Source of the DNA: Streptomyces humi
GTDB lineage: Bacteria > Actinomycetota > Actinomycetes > Streptomycetales > Streptomycetaceae
DNA length: 64,000 nt
Assembly (NCBI RefSeq): GCF_001005085.2
Contig: NZ_LBMU02000015.1
Span: 84,200-148,199, forward strand
Direction of reading: 5' to 3'
The translations under genes and the position numbers were made by a program. Below the pieces are notes generated by a model. The model made no database searches. It had not been told where the DNA came from and worked only from the letters and a program-made list of their open reading frames with translations. The first letter of the stretch is position 1, and every line of letters begins with the position of its first letter. Below are positions 52,946 through 61,856 of this stretch, piece by piece.

Positions 52946-54064
52946 ATGAACCGACCACACATCACCCTGCCGGCCCCGGTCCCGCCGCTCGCCGCACGTC
53001 ACGACGAGCCGGTCCTGGATCTGGCCGTACCGGTGTTCAACGAGGAGAAGGACCTGGAGCGGAACGTGCGCCGGCTCCACGCTCATCTCCGGGAGACGTT
53101 CCCGTACCCGTTCCGGATCACCGTCGCCGACAACGCGAGCACCGACACCACCCCTCTCATCGCGGCCCGACTGGCCGGTGAACTGCCCGAGGTGGAGTGG
53201 ATGCGGCTGGCCGAGAAGGGCCGCGGCCGGGCGCTGCGGGCCGCCTGGTCGCGGTCACGGGCACCCGTGGTCGGCTATCTCGACGTGGACCTGTCCACCG
53301 GGCTCGCCGCGCTGCTGCCGCTCGTCGCCCCGCTGCTCTCGGGCCACTCCGACCTGGCCATCGGCACCCGGCTGGCGCCCGGCGCGCGGGTGGTGCGCGG
53401 CCCCAGGCGGGAGATCCTGTCCCGGGGCTACAACGTGCTGCTGCGCTCGGCCCTCGCGGTGGGCTTCTCGGACGCGCAGTGCGGTTTCAAGGCTGTCCGC
53501 CGGGAGGCCGCCGAGCGGCTGCTGCCGCTGGTGCGGGACTCCGAGTGGTTCTTCGACACCGAGTTGCTGGTGGTCGCGGAGCGAGCCGGGCTGCGGATCC
53601 ACGAGGTGCCCGTCGACTGGGTGGACGACCCGGACAGCAGGGTCGCGCTGCTGTCCACGGTCCTCGCCGACCTGCGCGGCGTCGCGCGGGTGGGCCTGGC
53701 GCGGGCCCGCGGCGCACTGCCGTCGGCTCGGCGGCCACGGCGGTTCCCGGCGCCGGCCTTGGTCATGGCGGCCGCCCATCTCCTGCTGTACGCGGCGCTG
53801 CGTCCGGCCGCCGCGTACCTGGTCGCCAACGTGCTGTCCCTGCTGGCCTGTTGGGTGGTCGCGCAGACGGTCCTTGGCCGCCTGCCGCTGCCCGCCCTGG
53901 CCACCCGCCTCACCGTCACCGCCGGTTCGCTCGCCGTCCTGCGGCACGCCCTGCCGGCCGCCGGCCCCCGCGCCGAACTGGCCGCCCTGGCTGCCGCTCA
54001 ACTCCCGCTCCTGCTGGCACGGTTGCCGTTCGGGCGACCTCGGACGGAGTCCATGACGTCATGA
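52946..54064 (+). CDS. GT2 glycosyltransferase, dolichol-phosphate-mannose-synthase-like
   Basis: The 372-aa protein has a GT-A domain: LDLAVPVFNEEKDLERNVRRL, VADNASTDTT, DVDLSTGLAALLPLV (DxD equivalent) and YNVLLRSALAVGFSDAQCGFKAVRREAAERLL. After it come membrane segments near the C-terminus (AAHLLLYAALRPAAAYLVANVLSLLACWVV). It likely transfers a sugar to polyprenyl phosphate. Its stop overlaps the start of the next gene, a PIG-V-like mannosyltransferase that would use the product. ATG 52931 is an alternative start. Confidence 0.86.
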   Translation: MNRPHITLPAPVPPLAARHDEPVLDLAVPVFNEEKDLERNVRRLHAHLRETFPYPFRITVADNASTDTTPLIAARLAGELPEVEWMRLAEKGRGRALRAAWSRSRAPVVGYLDVDLSTGLAALLPLVAPLLSGHSDLAIGTRLAPGARVVRGPRREILSRGYNVLLRSALAVGFSDAQCGFKAVRREAAERLLPLVRDSEWFFDTELLVVAERAGLRIHEVPVDWVDDPDSRVALLSTVLADLRGVARVGLARARGALPSARRPRRFPAPALVMAAAHLLLYAALRPAAAYLVANVLSLLACWVVAQTVLGRLPLPALATRLTVTAGSLAVLRHALPAAGPRAELAALAAAQLPLLLARLPFGRPRTESMTS

Positions 54065-55317
54065 CCACGCTCCTGAAGACGACACCCGTGGCCGACGGCC
54101 TCCCGCCGCCGCGGACGCCGGCCGGCCGCGGACGGCGCCTACGCGCCGCGGTGCGGCGTCACGGTCCGGTCCTCGCGGTGTACGGCGTGCTGAAGCTGGT
54201 CGGCTTCGGTTCGTTCATGTATCTGCTGGACTCCGCCGGTGACTTCCGCAGGAAGAACCCGCGGTTCGGCGGGGGCGCGCACACCTGGGACGTGCTGGGC
54301 ACCTGGGACGGCTGGTGGTACCAGCAGATCGCGTTGCACGGCTACCACCCCCGGCTGGTCCCGGTCCCCGGCGCCACGGGCCTGATCGACCTCCAGGGCA
54401 ACTCCGCCGCCTTCTTCCCGCTCTACCCTGCGCTGATGCGGGTGGCGATGGAGGTCACCGGTCTCGGTCCGTTCGGGGCCGGGCTGCTGGTGTCGGTCGT
54501 GGCCTCGTTCGCGGCGGCGCTGGGGGTCTTCGCCGTGGCCGAGTGGTTCGGCGGCCGGCGGGCCGGGCTGGTGGCGGCCGGGCTGTGGGCCGTCTGGCCG
54601 GGTTCCGGCGTGGAGTGGGCCGTCTACTCCGACTCGCTGTACGTCGCCCTCGCCGCCTGGGCCCTGTACGCCGTGCTGACCCGCCGCTGGCTGACGGCGG
54701 GGGTACTGACCTTCGCGGCCGGCCTCAACCGCCCCACCGCCGGCGCGCTGGTCGCGGCGCTCGCGTGGGCCGCGCTCGTCGCGCTGCGCCGCCGGGAGGA
54801 CGGGGTGGCGCGTCCACTGACCGCGTTGCTGGTAGCTCCGGTGGGGCTGCTCGGCTACCTGGGCTGGGTGGGCCACCGCATGGGCGACTACGGCGGCTAC
54901 TTCAGGCTCCAGTCGGGCGCGTGGGGACACGAGTTCGACTACGGCGCGCAGACCCTGGACGTCCTGACGTCCGTCCCGGTGGGCCACTTCGGCTATCTCT
55001 TCGCGCTTCCCTTCGCGGACGTCATCGGCGTCGGCGTCGTCCTGCTGGACCTGGCCCTGCTGCCCCTGCTGCTGCGGCTGCGACCGCCGGCGGCACCGGT
55101 CGTGCACACGGTGCTCACCCTCGCCCTGGTGCTGGGCAGCCAGCAGTACTTCGCGAACGTCTCGCGCTATCTGCTGCCCGCCTTCCCGCTGTTCGTGCCC
55201 CTGGCGGTCGCGCTGCGCCGGCTGAGCCTGCCGTACCTGTGCCTGCTGCTGGGCATCGCGGCCCTGGCCTCCGGCTCGTACGCGGGCTATGCCCTGTTCG
55301 AACTCGGAGTGCCGTAG
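54061..55317 (+). CDS. PIG-V-like membrane mannosyltransferase
   Basis: The 418-aa protein has about nine membrane segments. The first outer loop HTWDVLGTWDGWWYQQIALHGYHP carries the WD..WY pattern of GT-C PIG-V/GT76-like transferases, followed by FFPLYPALMRVAMEVTGL. It probably adds a sugar to a lipid or protein outside the membrane from the polyprenyl-linked donor made by the preceding gene (ATGA overlap). Confidence 0.85.
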   Translation: MTTLLKTTPVADGLPPPRTPAGRGRRLRAAVRRHGPVLAVYGVLKLVGFGSFMYLLDSAGDFRRKNPRFGGGAHTWDVLGTWDGWWYQQIALHGYHPRLVPVPGATGLIDLQGNSAAFFPLYPALMRVAMEVTGLGPFGAGLLVSVVASFAAALGVFAVAEWFGGRRAGLVAAGLWAVWPGSGVEWAVYSDSLYVALAAWALYAVLTRRWLTAGVLTFAAGLNRPTAGALVAALAWAALVALRRREDGVARPLTALLVAPVGLLGYLGWVGHRMGDYGGYFRLQSGAWGHEFDYGAQTLDVLTSVPVGHFGYLFALPFADVIGVGVVLLDLALLPLLLRLRPPAAPVVHTVLTLALVLGSQQYFANVSRYLLPAFPLFVPLAVALRRLSLPYLCLLLGIAALASGSYAGYALFELGVP

Positions 55318-55334
55318 AACCATCTGACGGTCAG

Positions 55335-56132
55335 TCAGCTCTTCTTGACGGCCACCGCGCCGTAGAAGCCGATCTGCTCGGAGCCGGGCGGCGGGGTGGT
55401 GTCCGGGCGCCAGAACGGGACCTGGGCCAGGCCGGGCTCGACCAGGTCGAAGCCCTCGAAGAACCGCTCGATCCGGTCGCGGGAGCGCAGGTTCATGGTG
55501 GCGGTCGCGTTGTTGTAGACGGCCTGGGCGTCGCTGCGGTCCGCGAAGTCGGCCGTGGCGTGCGAGAGCACCAGGAAACTGCCGGCCGGGAGGGCGTCGC
55601 GCAGGGTCGCGACGATCCGCTCGGGCTCCTCTTCGTCACGCACGAAGTGCAGGATGGCGACGAGGAAGAGGGCCACCGGCCGGCCGAAGTCGATGACGCG
55701 CCGCACATCGGGGTGGTCCACCACGGACTGCGGATCGCGCAGGTCGGCGAGGACGATGCTGGTGGAGCCGGACCGGCTGAGCAGCGCGTCGCCGTGCGCC
55801 TTCACGATCGGGTCGTTGTCGACGTAGGCCACGCGTACGTCGGGTGCCAGCTTCTGGGCGACCTCGTGGATGTTCGGCGAGGTGGGCAGCCCGGTGCCGA
55901 CGTCGAGGATCTGCCGGACGCCGCTGTCGACGACGTGCCGGACCGCGCGCTGGAGGAACGCCCGGTTGGCGCGTACCCCGATGAACACCTCGGGCGCGAC
56001 GGCGGCGAGCCGGTCGGCGGCCTGGCGGTCGACCTCGTAGTTGTCCTTGCCGCCCAGCAGGTAGTCGTAGATCCGGGCGGGATGCGGCTTGCTGGTGTCG
56101 ATCTCCACGGACCCGGTGCCGTCCTGCGTCAC
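55335..56132 (-). CDS. SAM-dependent methyltransferase, DUF574 (PF04672) family
   Basis: The 265-aa protein has the family N-terminus SKPHPARIYDYLLGGKDNYEVDRQAADRL, the SAM motif ILDVGTGLPTSPNIHEVAQ and the later DPQSVVDHPDVRRVIDFGRPVALFLVAILHFV. These are abundant in Streptomyces; substrates are mostly unknown. It is convergent with the mannosyltransferase, 17 bp away. GTG start. Confidence 0.9.
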   Translation of the reverse strand: MTQDGTGSVEIDTSKPHPARIYDYLLGGKDNYEVDRQAADRLAAVAPEVFIGVRANRAFLQRAVRHVVDSGVRQILDVGTGLPTSPNIHEVAQKLAPDVRVAYVDNDPIVKAHGDALLSRSGSTSIVLADLRDPQSVVDHPDVRRVIDFGRPVALFLVAILHFVRDEEEPERIVATLRDALPAGSFLVLSHATADFADRSDAQAVYNNATATMNLRSRDRIERFFEGFDLVEPGLAQVPFWRPDTTPPPGSEQIGFYGAVAVKKS

Positions 56133-56358
56133 GTGCGCTCCTCTCAACGGCCGTCCCGGCCCCCCTTGGCACACCGACGGCAGGCGACAGCTTTCCATAC
56201 CGAACGCGCTGTCGACGCACCGAGTTCCGTTCCCCACAGGTCACATCGTGCGTACCCGCCACACCGGCCGGTGGGCCGGGTCGCCCGCTCCGAGCCGGTC
56301 TGACTACCATCGGCTCCAGGTGTCCGGGCAGGTGGCCCGGTTTGGTTGGGGGTTTCGC

Positions 56359-56748
56359 ATGGTTACCGGTCGTGTGGTGCGGTTCGACAGCTCGCGCGGG
56401 TACGGGTTCATCACTCCGGACGGCGGCGGCGAGGACGTCTTCCTGCATGTGAACGACATGCAGATGGCGGAGTCCTACGTCCGCCCGGGTGTGGCCGTGG
56501 AGTTCGAGATCGAGAGCGGCGAACGAGGGCCCAAGGCGTCCGGCGTGCGGCTCGCCCGGGGAGCCGACGTCAGGACGCTCGGCCCGGACGACGACTCGCT
56601 GTGCGACCTGCTCAGCGCCGAGGAGTTCACCCGCGAGGTCACCGAGACGCTGCTGGCGGCGGCGCCCACCCTGACGGCCGAGGAGATCGTACGGGTCCGG
56701 GGCGCCCTGGCCCAGTTCGCGAAGAACCACGGCTGGATCGAGGGCTGA
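56359..56748 (+). CDS. Cold-shock-domain protein with C-terminal extension
   Basis: The 129-aa protein has a cold-shock domain at residues 1-65 (GRVVRFDSSRGYGFITPDGGGEDVFLHVNDM; RNP-1 GYGFI and RNP-2 VFLHV) and a helical tail of about 60 residues (DLLSAEEFTREVTETLLAAAPTLTAEEIVRVRGALAQFAKNHGWI). It would bind single-stranded nucleic acid. The upstream gap 56133-56358 is AT-poor; a gggg site precedes the ATG. Confidence 0.9.
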   Translation: MVTGRVVRFDSSRGYGFITPDGGGEDVFLHVNDMQMAESYVRPGVAVEFEIESGERGPKASGVRLARGADVRTLGPDDDSLCDLLSAEEFTREVTETLLAAAPTLTAEEIVRVRGALAQFAKNHGWIEG

Positions 56749-56827
56749 CCGACTGGCCTGTCGACTGCGGCAGTTGGCCGAGGGCACGGATCCGCTGCCG
56801 GGGCCGTGCCCCGTCGGCCCGGTCGGT

Positions 56828-56887
56828 CCCGTCGATCCCCGGCGGGGCCCGTCGATCCCCGGCGGGGCCCGTCGATCCCCGGCGGGG
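56828..56887. repeat. Three 20-bp tandem repeats with hairpin potential
   Basis: cccgtcgatccccggcgggg is repeated three times in a row. Each unit can form cccc-ggc-gggg. They lie between convergent genes, just before the DUF3152 stop at 56894, and probably serve as a repeated terminator. Confidence 0.85.
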
Positions 56888-56893
56888 CCCGGG

Positions 56894-57784
56894 TCAGGGC
56901 AGGGCCGGGCCGGTCACGTACCGTCCCTGCCCGTCGTAGGGCCAGACATTGGGCAGGCATCCGTGCATGCCCTTGATCTGCTGCATCATCACCGGGGCCG
57001 GCTGCCCCGGCCCGGGGCAGCCGACGTGGCCGTGGCCGAGGAAGTGGCCGACCTCGTGATTGACGATCAGGGCGCGGTAGTCCTTGACGTGCCGGGCGTA
57101 GACCGGGGTCGCCAGCAGCCAGCGCCGGAGGTTGACCATGACGTCGTCGCCCACGTCGCAGTTGACCTCGCCGCCGGTGTCGAGTCCGTACTCGCCGCAG
57201 ATCCGGTCGACGGTTCCGGGCGTGGCGATCCGGACGGCGAAGTCGGCCGGGCCGCTCGACACCCGTTGGAACGCCGAACGGCCGTCGGCGGTCCAGCCCC
57301 GCCGGTCGGCGAGGATCCGCTCGACCTGGCGGGCGGCGTCCGCGGCGGACAGGTCGATGCCCTTCTCCACGTCCACCCGGTAGCGCAGGACCGTGCCCGA
57401 GCCGACCGGGGTGCTGGAGCCGGCCGCGGTGACGAAGGTGCCGGGGCCGGTGGCCGGGATCGAGGGCGCGGCCGAGCCGCCGGCGCGCGGGGAGGCGGAG
57501 GTGCGGGCCGGGCCCGGTGACGGGGACCGGCTGCCGGGCGTCGGCGCGGCGCCGCCGGGACGGCCGGGCCTGGCGCGTTCGGTGGACCCACCCGCGGCTC
57601 CGGCCCGACCGGTGTGCGGGCCGGACGCGCCTCCGTCCAGGGCCACGAGACCGGCGCCGCCGAGGACGGCCAGCGCGGCCACGGCCGCACAGAGCGGTCC
57701 CGCCCGCCGCCGGTCACGGGGGACGGCGTGCGAGGGAAGGGCACGGCGAGGGCCACGGGAGGAACGTGCGGTGCGCGTGGTCAT
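56894..57784 (-). CDS. DUF3152 protein, exported metzincin-like metallopeptidase
   Basis: The 296-aa protein has a basic N-terminus and one membrane segment (LCAAVAALAVLGGAGLVAL), a Gly/Ser/Pro linker, then the domain with HEVGHFLGHGH: His243, Glu244, His247 and His253 fit HExxHxxGxxH of metzincins. Cys pairs (ICGEYG, NCDVG, GCPG, GCLPN) suggest disulfides outside. DUF3152 has no known substrate. It is divergent from the two-component system, which may control it through the shared repeats. Confidence 0.84.
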   Translation of the reverse strand: MTTRTARSSRGPRRALPSHAVPRDRRRAGPLCAAVAALAVLGGAGLVALDGGASGPHTGRAGAAGGSTERARPGRPGGAAPTPGSRSPSPGPARTSASPRAGGSAAPSIPATGPGTFVTAAGSSTPVGSGTVLRYRVDVEKGIDLSAADAARQVERILADRRGWTADGRSAFQRVSSGPADFAVRIATPGTVDRICGEYGLDTGGEVNCDVGDDVMVNLRRWLLATPVYARHVKDYRALIVNHEVGHFLGHGHVGCPGPGQPAPVMMQQIKGMHGCLPNVWPYDGQGRYVTGPALP

Positions 57785-57796
57785 GACCGTCAGGCT

Positions 57797-57816
57797 GTGA
57801 TCGGAATGTGATCGGA
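57797..57816 (-). promoter_or_regulatory. Direct repeat pair, 11-bp period, near the DUF3152 gene
   Basis: gtgatcgga occurs at 57797-57805 and 57808-57816. An 11-bp period of direct repeats is the usual footprint of an OmpR-type response-regulator dimer. It lies 13 bp upstream of the DUF3152 start. Confidence 0.5.
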
Positions 57817-57828
57817 TCTGGCGCACGC

Positions 57829-57847
57829 GATAACGAAAAGATAACGA
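57829..57847 (+). promoter_or_regulatory. Direct repeat pair, 11-bp period, at the -35 of the response-regulator gene
   Basis: gataacga occurs at 57829-57836 and 57840-57847. It ends where a -35 would lie relative to TATGAT (57867-57872), and no -35 hexamer is present. This is the layout of an activator-dependent promoter, probably autoactivated by the OmpR-type regulator. Confidence 0.6.
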
Positions 57848-57886
57848 CCATCGCGTTGCCGGTTTATATGATCATCCCGTAACAAA

Positions 57887-57900
57887 CGCACAGCTGTGCG
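57887..57900. promoter_or_regulatory. 14-bp perfect palindrome in the response-regulator leader
   Basis: cgcacagctgtgcg reads the same on both strands and lies between the predicted transcription start (about 57879) and the ATG at 57924. It may be a dimeric-regulator site. Confidence 0.4.
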
Positions 57901-57923
57901 GATGTCATGCGGATACTGAGCCC

Positions 57924-58616
57924 ATGCCACGCGTTCTGCTGATCGAAGACGACCGCGCCGTGCGGGAGGGGGTGGCGCTCGCCCTGCGCCGCCGCGGGCA
58001 CGAGGTCGCCGCCGTCGCCACCGGCGAGGACGGGCTGGAACGGGTGCGGTCCTTCCGGCCGGACGTCGTGGTGCTCGACCTCATGCTGCCCGGCCTCCCC
58101 GGCCTCGACGTGTGCCGCCGGGTCCGCGCGCTCGACCAGACCCTGCCGATCGTCATGGCGACCGCCCGGGGCGACGACGAGGACATCGTGGTGGGCCTGG
58201 AGGCGGGTGCCGACGACTACGTGGTCAAGCCCGTGCAGGCCCGGGTACTGGAGGCCCGGATCCGCGCGGTGCTGCGCCGGGTGTCCGGCGCACCCGCCGA
58301 GGGCGGCATACCGAGGATCGACACCTACGGGGAGCTGACCGTCGACCGGGCCGGGCTCTCGGTCGCCCGCGCCGGTGAGCCGGTCCCGCTCGCCCCCTCC
58401 GAACTGCGCCTGCTGCTCACCCTGTCCGCCTCGCCCGGTCAGGTGTTCAGCCGGCAGCAGCTGCTGGAGGCGGTCTGGGAGCACAGCTACCACGGGGACG
58501 CCCGACTGGTCGACGCCTGCGTACGGCGGCTGCGCGCCAAGCTGGGCGAACCGCCGCGCGAACCCCGCTGGATCCGGACCGTACGCGGCTTCGGCTACCG
58601 GTTCACCGCCCGGTGA
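57924..58616 (+). CDS. OmpR-family response regulator, AfsQ1-like
   Basis: The 230-aa protein has a receiver domain (VLLIEDDRAV; phospho-acceptor Asp52 in VVVLDLMLPG; KPVQARVLEARIRAVLRR) and a C-terminal winged helix (SELRLLLTLSASPGQVFSRQQLLEAVWEHSYHGDARLVDACVRRLRAKLG). The KPVQ...RIRAVLRR segment is like AfsQ1. It is coupled to its kinase by a GTGA overlap. Direct repeats at 57829 are its likely own binding sites. Confidence 0.92.
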   Translation: MPRVLLIEDDRAVREGVALALRRRGHEVAAVATGEDGLERVRSFRPDVVVLDLMLPGLPGLDVCRRVRALDQTLPIVMATARGDDEDIVVGLEAGADDYVVKPVQARVLEARIRAVLRRVSGAPAEGGIPRIDTYGELTVDRAGLSVARAGEPVPLAPSELRLLLTLSASPGQVFSRQQLLEAVWEHSYHGDARLVDACVRRLRAKLGEPPREPRWIRTVRGFGYRFTAR

Positions 58617-60097
58617 GGCGCCCCCGTCTCCCCCAGCTGCGCGGCCTGCGGACCCGGCTGGTGCTCGCCTTCACGCTCGTCGCCGCCGTCACCGCCGCCT
58701 CCACCGGCGCCCTGACGTTCCGCGAGGCCCGTACCGGTGTGCTCCAGCAGAGCCAGGACGCCGTGATCCAGCAGCTGCGCTCCCAGGTCGGCCGGCTCGC
58801 CCCGGACCTCGGCTACCCCCCGGACCGGGACGAACTACGGCGGTTCGCGGCGGACGTGGCCCGTGCCGAACCCTCCGGGAGCTGGCGGGTGCTGGCCACG
58901 TACGGCCGGCTGAGCGCCACCTCCGTCCCGGGCGACCGCTTCGCGGAACTGTCCCCCGCCCTGCGCGCGTCGGTCCGCTCCCACCTGGCCACCGTCTTCC
59001 AGCGGGTGGCCGTCGGCGACCACACCGCGCTCGTCGTCGGCATGTCGGTCACCTTCGCCGAGGCGCCCGCCGAAGGCGTCTACGCCTCCGGGATCCAGGT
59101 CTTCCTCACGGTGCCGCAGACCACCGAACGCGCCTACGTCGACGCCCTGGTCACCGCCGTCGAACGGGCCGCCGTGCCCGCGCTCACACTGGCCGTGCTG
59201 CTGGCGCTGCTCGCCGCGCGCGGGGTGCTGCGCCCGGTGCGCGCGCTGCGCCGCGCCACCCGCAGCATCGCCGAGGGGCACCTGGACACCCGGCTGGCCG
59301 TCGAGGGTTCCGACGAACTCGCCGATCTGTCCCACACGTTCAACGAGACGGCCGCCGCGCTGGAGCAGTCGGTGGCCGAACTGCGCGGCATGGAGGCCCG
59401 GGCCCGCCGGTTCGCCGCGGACGTGTCCCACGAGCTGCGCACCCCGCTGGCCGCGATGTCCGCCGTCACCGACGTCCTCGACGAGGATGCCGCCGGCCTG
59501 GACCCGGACACCGCCACGGCGGTCCGCCTGATCAGCGAGGAGACCGTGAAACTGGCCCGGCTGGTGGACGACCTGATGGAGATCTCCCGGTTCGACGCGG
59601 GCGTCGCGGTCCCGCACCTCGACGAGATCGACCTCGCCGAGTCGCTGCGGCGCACCCTCGACGCCCGCGCCTGGACCGGCCTGGTCGACCACGACCTGCC
59701 CCCGCCCGGCGCCCTGCGCGGCCGCGTCGACCCGCGCCGCCTCGACGTCGTCGTGGCCAACCTGGTCGGCAACGCCCTGCGGCACGGCGCCCGGCCGGTC
59801 GGCCTGCGCCTGTACGACGGCGGGGCGCCCGGCGGGACACGGCTCGCGGTGATCGAGGTGACGGACACCGGGCCCGGCATCCCGGAGGACGTACTGCCGC
59901 ACGTCTTCGAACGGTTCTACAAGTCGGACGCCGCCCGCACCCGTACCGAGGGCAGCGGCCTGGGACTCGCCATCACCGCGGAGAACGTCCGGCTGCACGG
60001 CGGCACCGTGCAGGCCGCGAACCGGCCCGAGGGGGGCGCCGTCTTCACCGTACGGCTGCCCCTGCCGGCCGACGAGTCGCCGCGGGAGGAGCGATGA
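58613..60097 (+). CDS. Sensor histidine kinase
   Basis: The 494-aa protein has two membrane segments (about residues 16-36 and 185-207) around an outer sensor domain of about 150 residues, a HAMP linker (VRALRRATRSIAEGHLDTRL), the HisKA box ADVSHELRTPLA with His273, and HATPase (N box NALRHGA, DTGPGIPEDV, GSGLGLAI). The GTG start overlaps the regulator stop, and its stop overlaps the lipoprotein start. It signals to the adjoining OmpR-type protein. Confidence 0.93.
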   Translation: MRRPRLPQLRGLRTRLVLAFTLVAAVTAASTGALTFREARTGVLQQSQDAVIQQLRSQVGRLAPDLGYPPDRDELRRFAADVARAEPSGSWRVLATYGRLSATSVPGDRFAELSPALRASVRSHLATVFQRVAVGDHTALVVGMSVTFAEAPAEGVYASGIQVFLTVPQTTERAYVDALVTAVERAAVPALTLAVLLALLAARGVLRPVRALRRATRSIAEGHLDTRLAVEGSDELADLSHTFNETAAALEQSVAELRGMEARARRFAADVSHELRTPLAAMSAVTDVLDEDAAGLDPDTATAVRLISEETVKLARLVDDLMEISRFDAGVAVPHLDEIDLAESLRRTLDARAWTGLVDHDLPPPGALRGRVDPRRLDVVVANLVGNALRHGARPVGLRLYDGGAPGGTRLAVIEVTDTGPGIPEDVLPHVFERFYKSDAARTRTEGSGLGLAITAENVRLHGGTVQAANRPEGGAVFTVRLPLPADESPREER

Positions 60098-60675
60098 CCC
60101 GCCGGGGCCCGGCCCGCCCGGCGCTGCTGATCGCCGCGGCGGTGTGCGCGCTGACGTCGTGCGGCATCCCCACGACCGGCGTCGTGCAGGCCGGCGGCCC
60201 CGCCGGCGGGGTGGCGGCCACGACACCGCTGTACTTCCTCCGGGACGGCACGCTGGTCGCCGCCCTCCGCCGGACCGACGCACCGGGCGATGTCCGCTCG
60301 GCCCTGGAAGAACTGCTCCGGGGCCCGACCGACGCGGAGCGGAGCCAGGGGCTGACCACACGGCTGCCGGGGCTCCCGGCCGCGCCCCCGACGGCGGTGG
60401 CCCCGGCCACGCCGGCCGCGGACGGCGGGGTCACCGCCGTACCCGCCCCCACCGACGCGACGGACGCCGTGACGGTGACCGCGCGGGACGGCGGGATCCT
60501 CGTGGAACTGCCCCTGCCGGCGGGTGCGCCGGGGCTCGCGGCGGCCCAGATCGTCTGCACGGCGGACGCGGCCCAGCGCATCGCCGCCCCCGACGCCGAG
60601 CCCCGGCAGGTGACCGTCACGGTGCGCGGCGGCACCCGGATCGGGAAGGCCACGGCGCACTGCCCCGGCACCTGA
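60094..60675 (+). CDS. GerMN-like lipoprotein of the two-component operon
   Basis: The 193-aa protein has a lipobox LTSC (ALLIAAAVCALTSC) and a domain like GerMN (TPLYFLRDGTLVAALRR, VRSALEELLRGPTDAERSQGLTTRLP). Membrane-anchored GerMN proteins often sit with kinases (as LpqB with MtrAB) and modulate them. It is translationally coupled to the kinase gene (ATGA). Its 3' end is 12 bp from the convergent monooxygenase gene. Confidence 0.86.
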   Translation: MTRRGPARPALLIAAAVCALTSCGIPTTGVVQAGGPAGGVAATTPLYFLRDGTLVAALRRTDAPGDVRSALEELLRGPTDAERSQGLTTRLPGLPAAPPTAVAPATPAADGGVTAVPAPTDATDAVTVTARDGGILVELPLPAGAPGLAAAQIVCTADAAQRIAAPDAEPRQVTVTVRGGTRIGKATAHCPGT

Positions 60676-60687
60676 GCACCGCACCGG

Positions 60688-61830
60688 TCAGGACGCGAAC
60701 GGCACCTGTGCCGCAGGGGTCTCGCCGCGCCCGGCGGGGTGCCGCCACACGCCCTCCGCGGCCAGCCGGGGCAGCACCCCCTCCCCGAACCAGTACGCCT
60801 CCTCCAGATGCGGATAGCCGGACAGCACGAACTCCTCGATCCCCAGGGCCGCGTACTCCTTGATCCGTGCGGCGACCTCTTCGTGCGAGCCGACCAGGGC
60901 GGTGCCCGCGCCGCCCCGGACGAGCCCGATGCCCGCCCAGAGGTTGGGGTGGATCTCCAGTGCGTCCCGGCGGCCCCCGTGCAGGGCCAGCATCCGCTGC
61001 TGGCCCTCGGACTCGCTGCGGGCGAGGCCGCCCTGCACCGACCTGACGGTCTCCGGGTCGAACCCGTCCAGCAGCCGGCCGGCCTCGGCCCACGCCTGCT
61101 CGGACGTGTCCCGGGTGATGACGTGCAGCCGGATCCCGAACCGCAGCGTGCGCCCCCGCCGGGCCGCCAGTCCCCGGATCCAGGCGATCTTCTCGGCGAC
61201 CTGGGCCGGCGGCTCGCCCCAGGTGAGGTACACGTCGACATGGCGGGCCGCGACCTCACCGGCGAGCGGCGAGGACCCCCCGAAGTACACCTCGGGCACC
61301 GGATCGGGCACCCGCGCCAGCTTCGCGTCCTCGACCCGCAGGTGCTCCCCCTTCAGACTGACGGTCCCGCCCTCCCACAACCCCCGTACGACTTCCAGGA
61401 ACTCACCGGTACGCCGATACCGCGCGTCCTTGTCGAGGAAGTCCCCGTAGGCCCGCTGCTCATGGCTCTCGCCGCCGGTGACCACGTTGAGCAGCAGCCG
61501 GCCGCCGGTCTGGCGCTGGAACGTGGACGCCATCTGCGCGGCCAGGGTCGGCGAGACGAAGCCGGGCCGGAAGGCGACCAGGAACTTCAGGCGTTCGGTG
61601 TGCCGGCTGACCATGGCCGTGGTCAGCCAAGCGTCCTCGCACCAGGCGCCGGTGGGGGTGAGCGCGCCCACGAAGCCGAGGTCCTCGGCGGCCCTGGCGA
61701 TCTGGCTCAGATAGGCGACGGTCGGCGGCCGGTCCCGGCCGGAGGCCGTCGCCGGGGTGCCGTGGCCGCCGCCCACGACATGGCGGCTGTCCCCGTTGGT
61801 GGGCAGGAACCAGTGGAAGGTGAGGGACAC
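60688..61830 (-). CDS. SsuD-like FMNH2-dependent alkanesulfonate monooxygenase
   Basis: The 380-aa LLM-class protein has FHWFLPTNGDSRHV, FLVAFRPGFVSPTLAAQMASTFQRQTGGRLLLNVVTGGE and the C-terminal FVLSGYPHLEEAYWFGEGVLPRL, all typical of SsuD. It would cleave C-S bonds of alkanesulfonates with reduced flavin, releasing sulfite. It is downstream of an SfnB-like gene and an FMN reductase gene that supplies the flavin, all leftward. Confidence 0.92.
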   Translation of the reverse strand: MSLTFHWFLPTNGDSRHVVGGGHGTPATASGRDRPPTVAYLSQIARAAEDLGFVGALTPTGAWCEDAWLTTAMVSRHTERLKFLVAFRPGFVSPTLAAQMASTFQRQTGGRLLLNVVTGGESHEQRAYGDFLDKDARYRRTGEFLEVVRGLWEGGTVSLKGEHLRVEDAKLARVPDPVPEVYFGGSSPLAGEVAARHVDVYLTWGEPPAQVAEKIAWIRGLAARRGRTLRFGIRLHVITRDTSEQAWAEAGRLLDGFDPETVRSVQGGLARSESEGQQRMLALHGGRRDALEIHPNLWAGIGLVRGGAGTALVGSHEEVAARIKEYAALGIEEFVLSGYPHLEEAYWFGEGVLPRLAAEGVWRHPAGRGETPAAQVPFAS

Positions 61831-61856
61831 GAGGGTTCTCCGTTCGTGGGTGTCCG

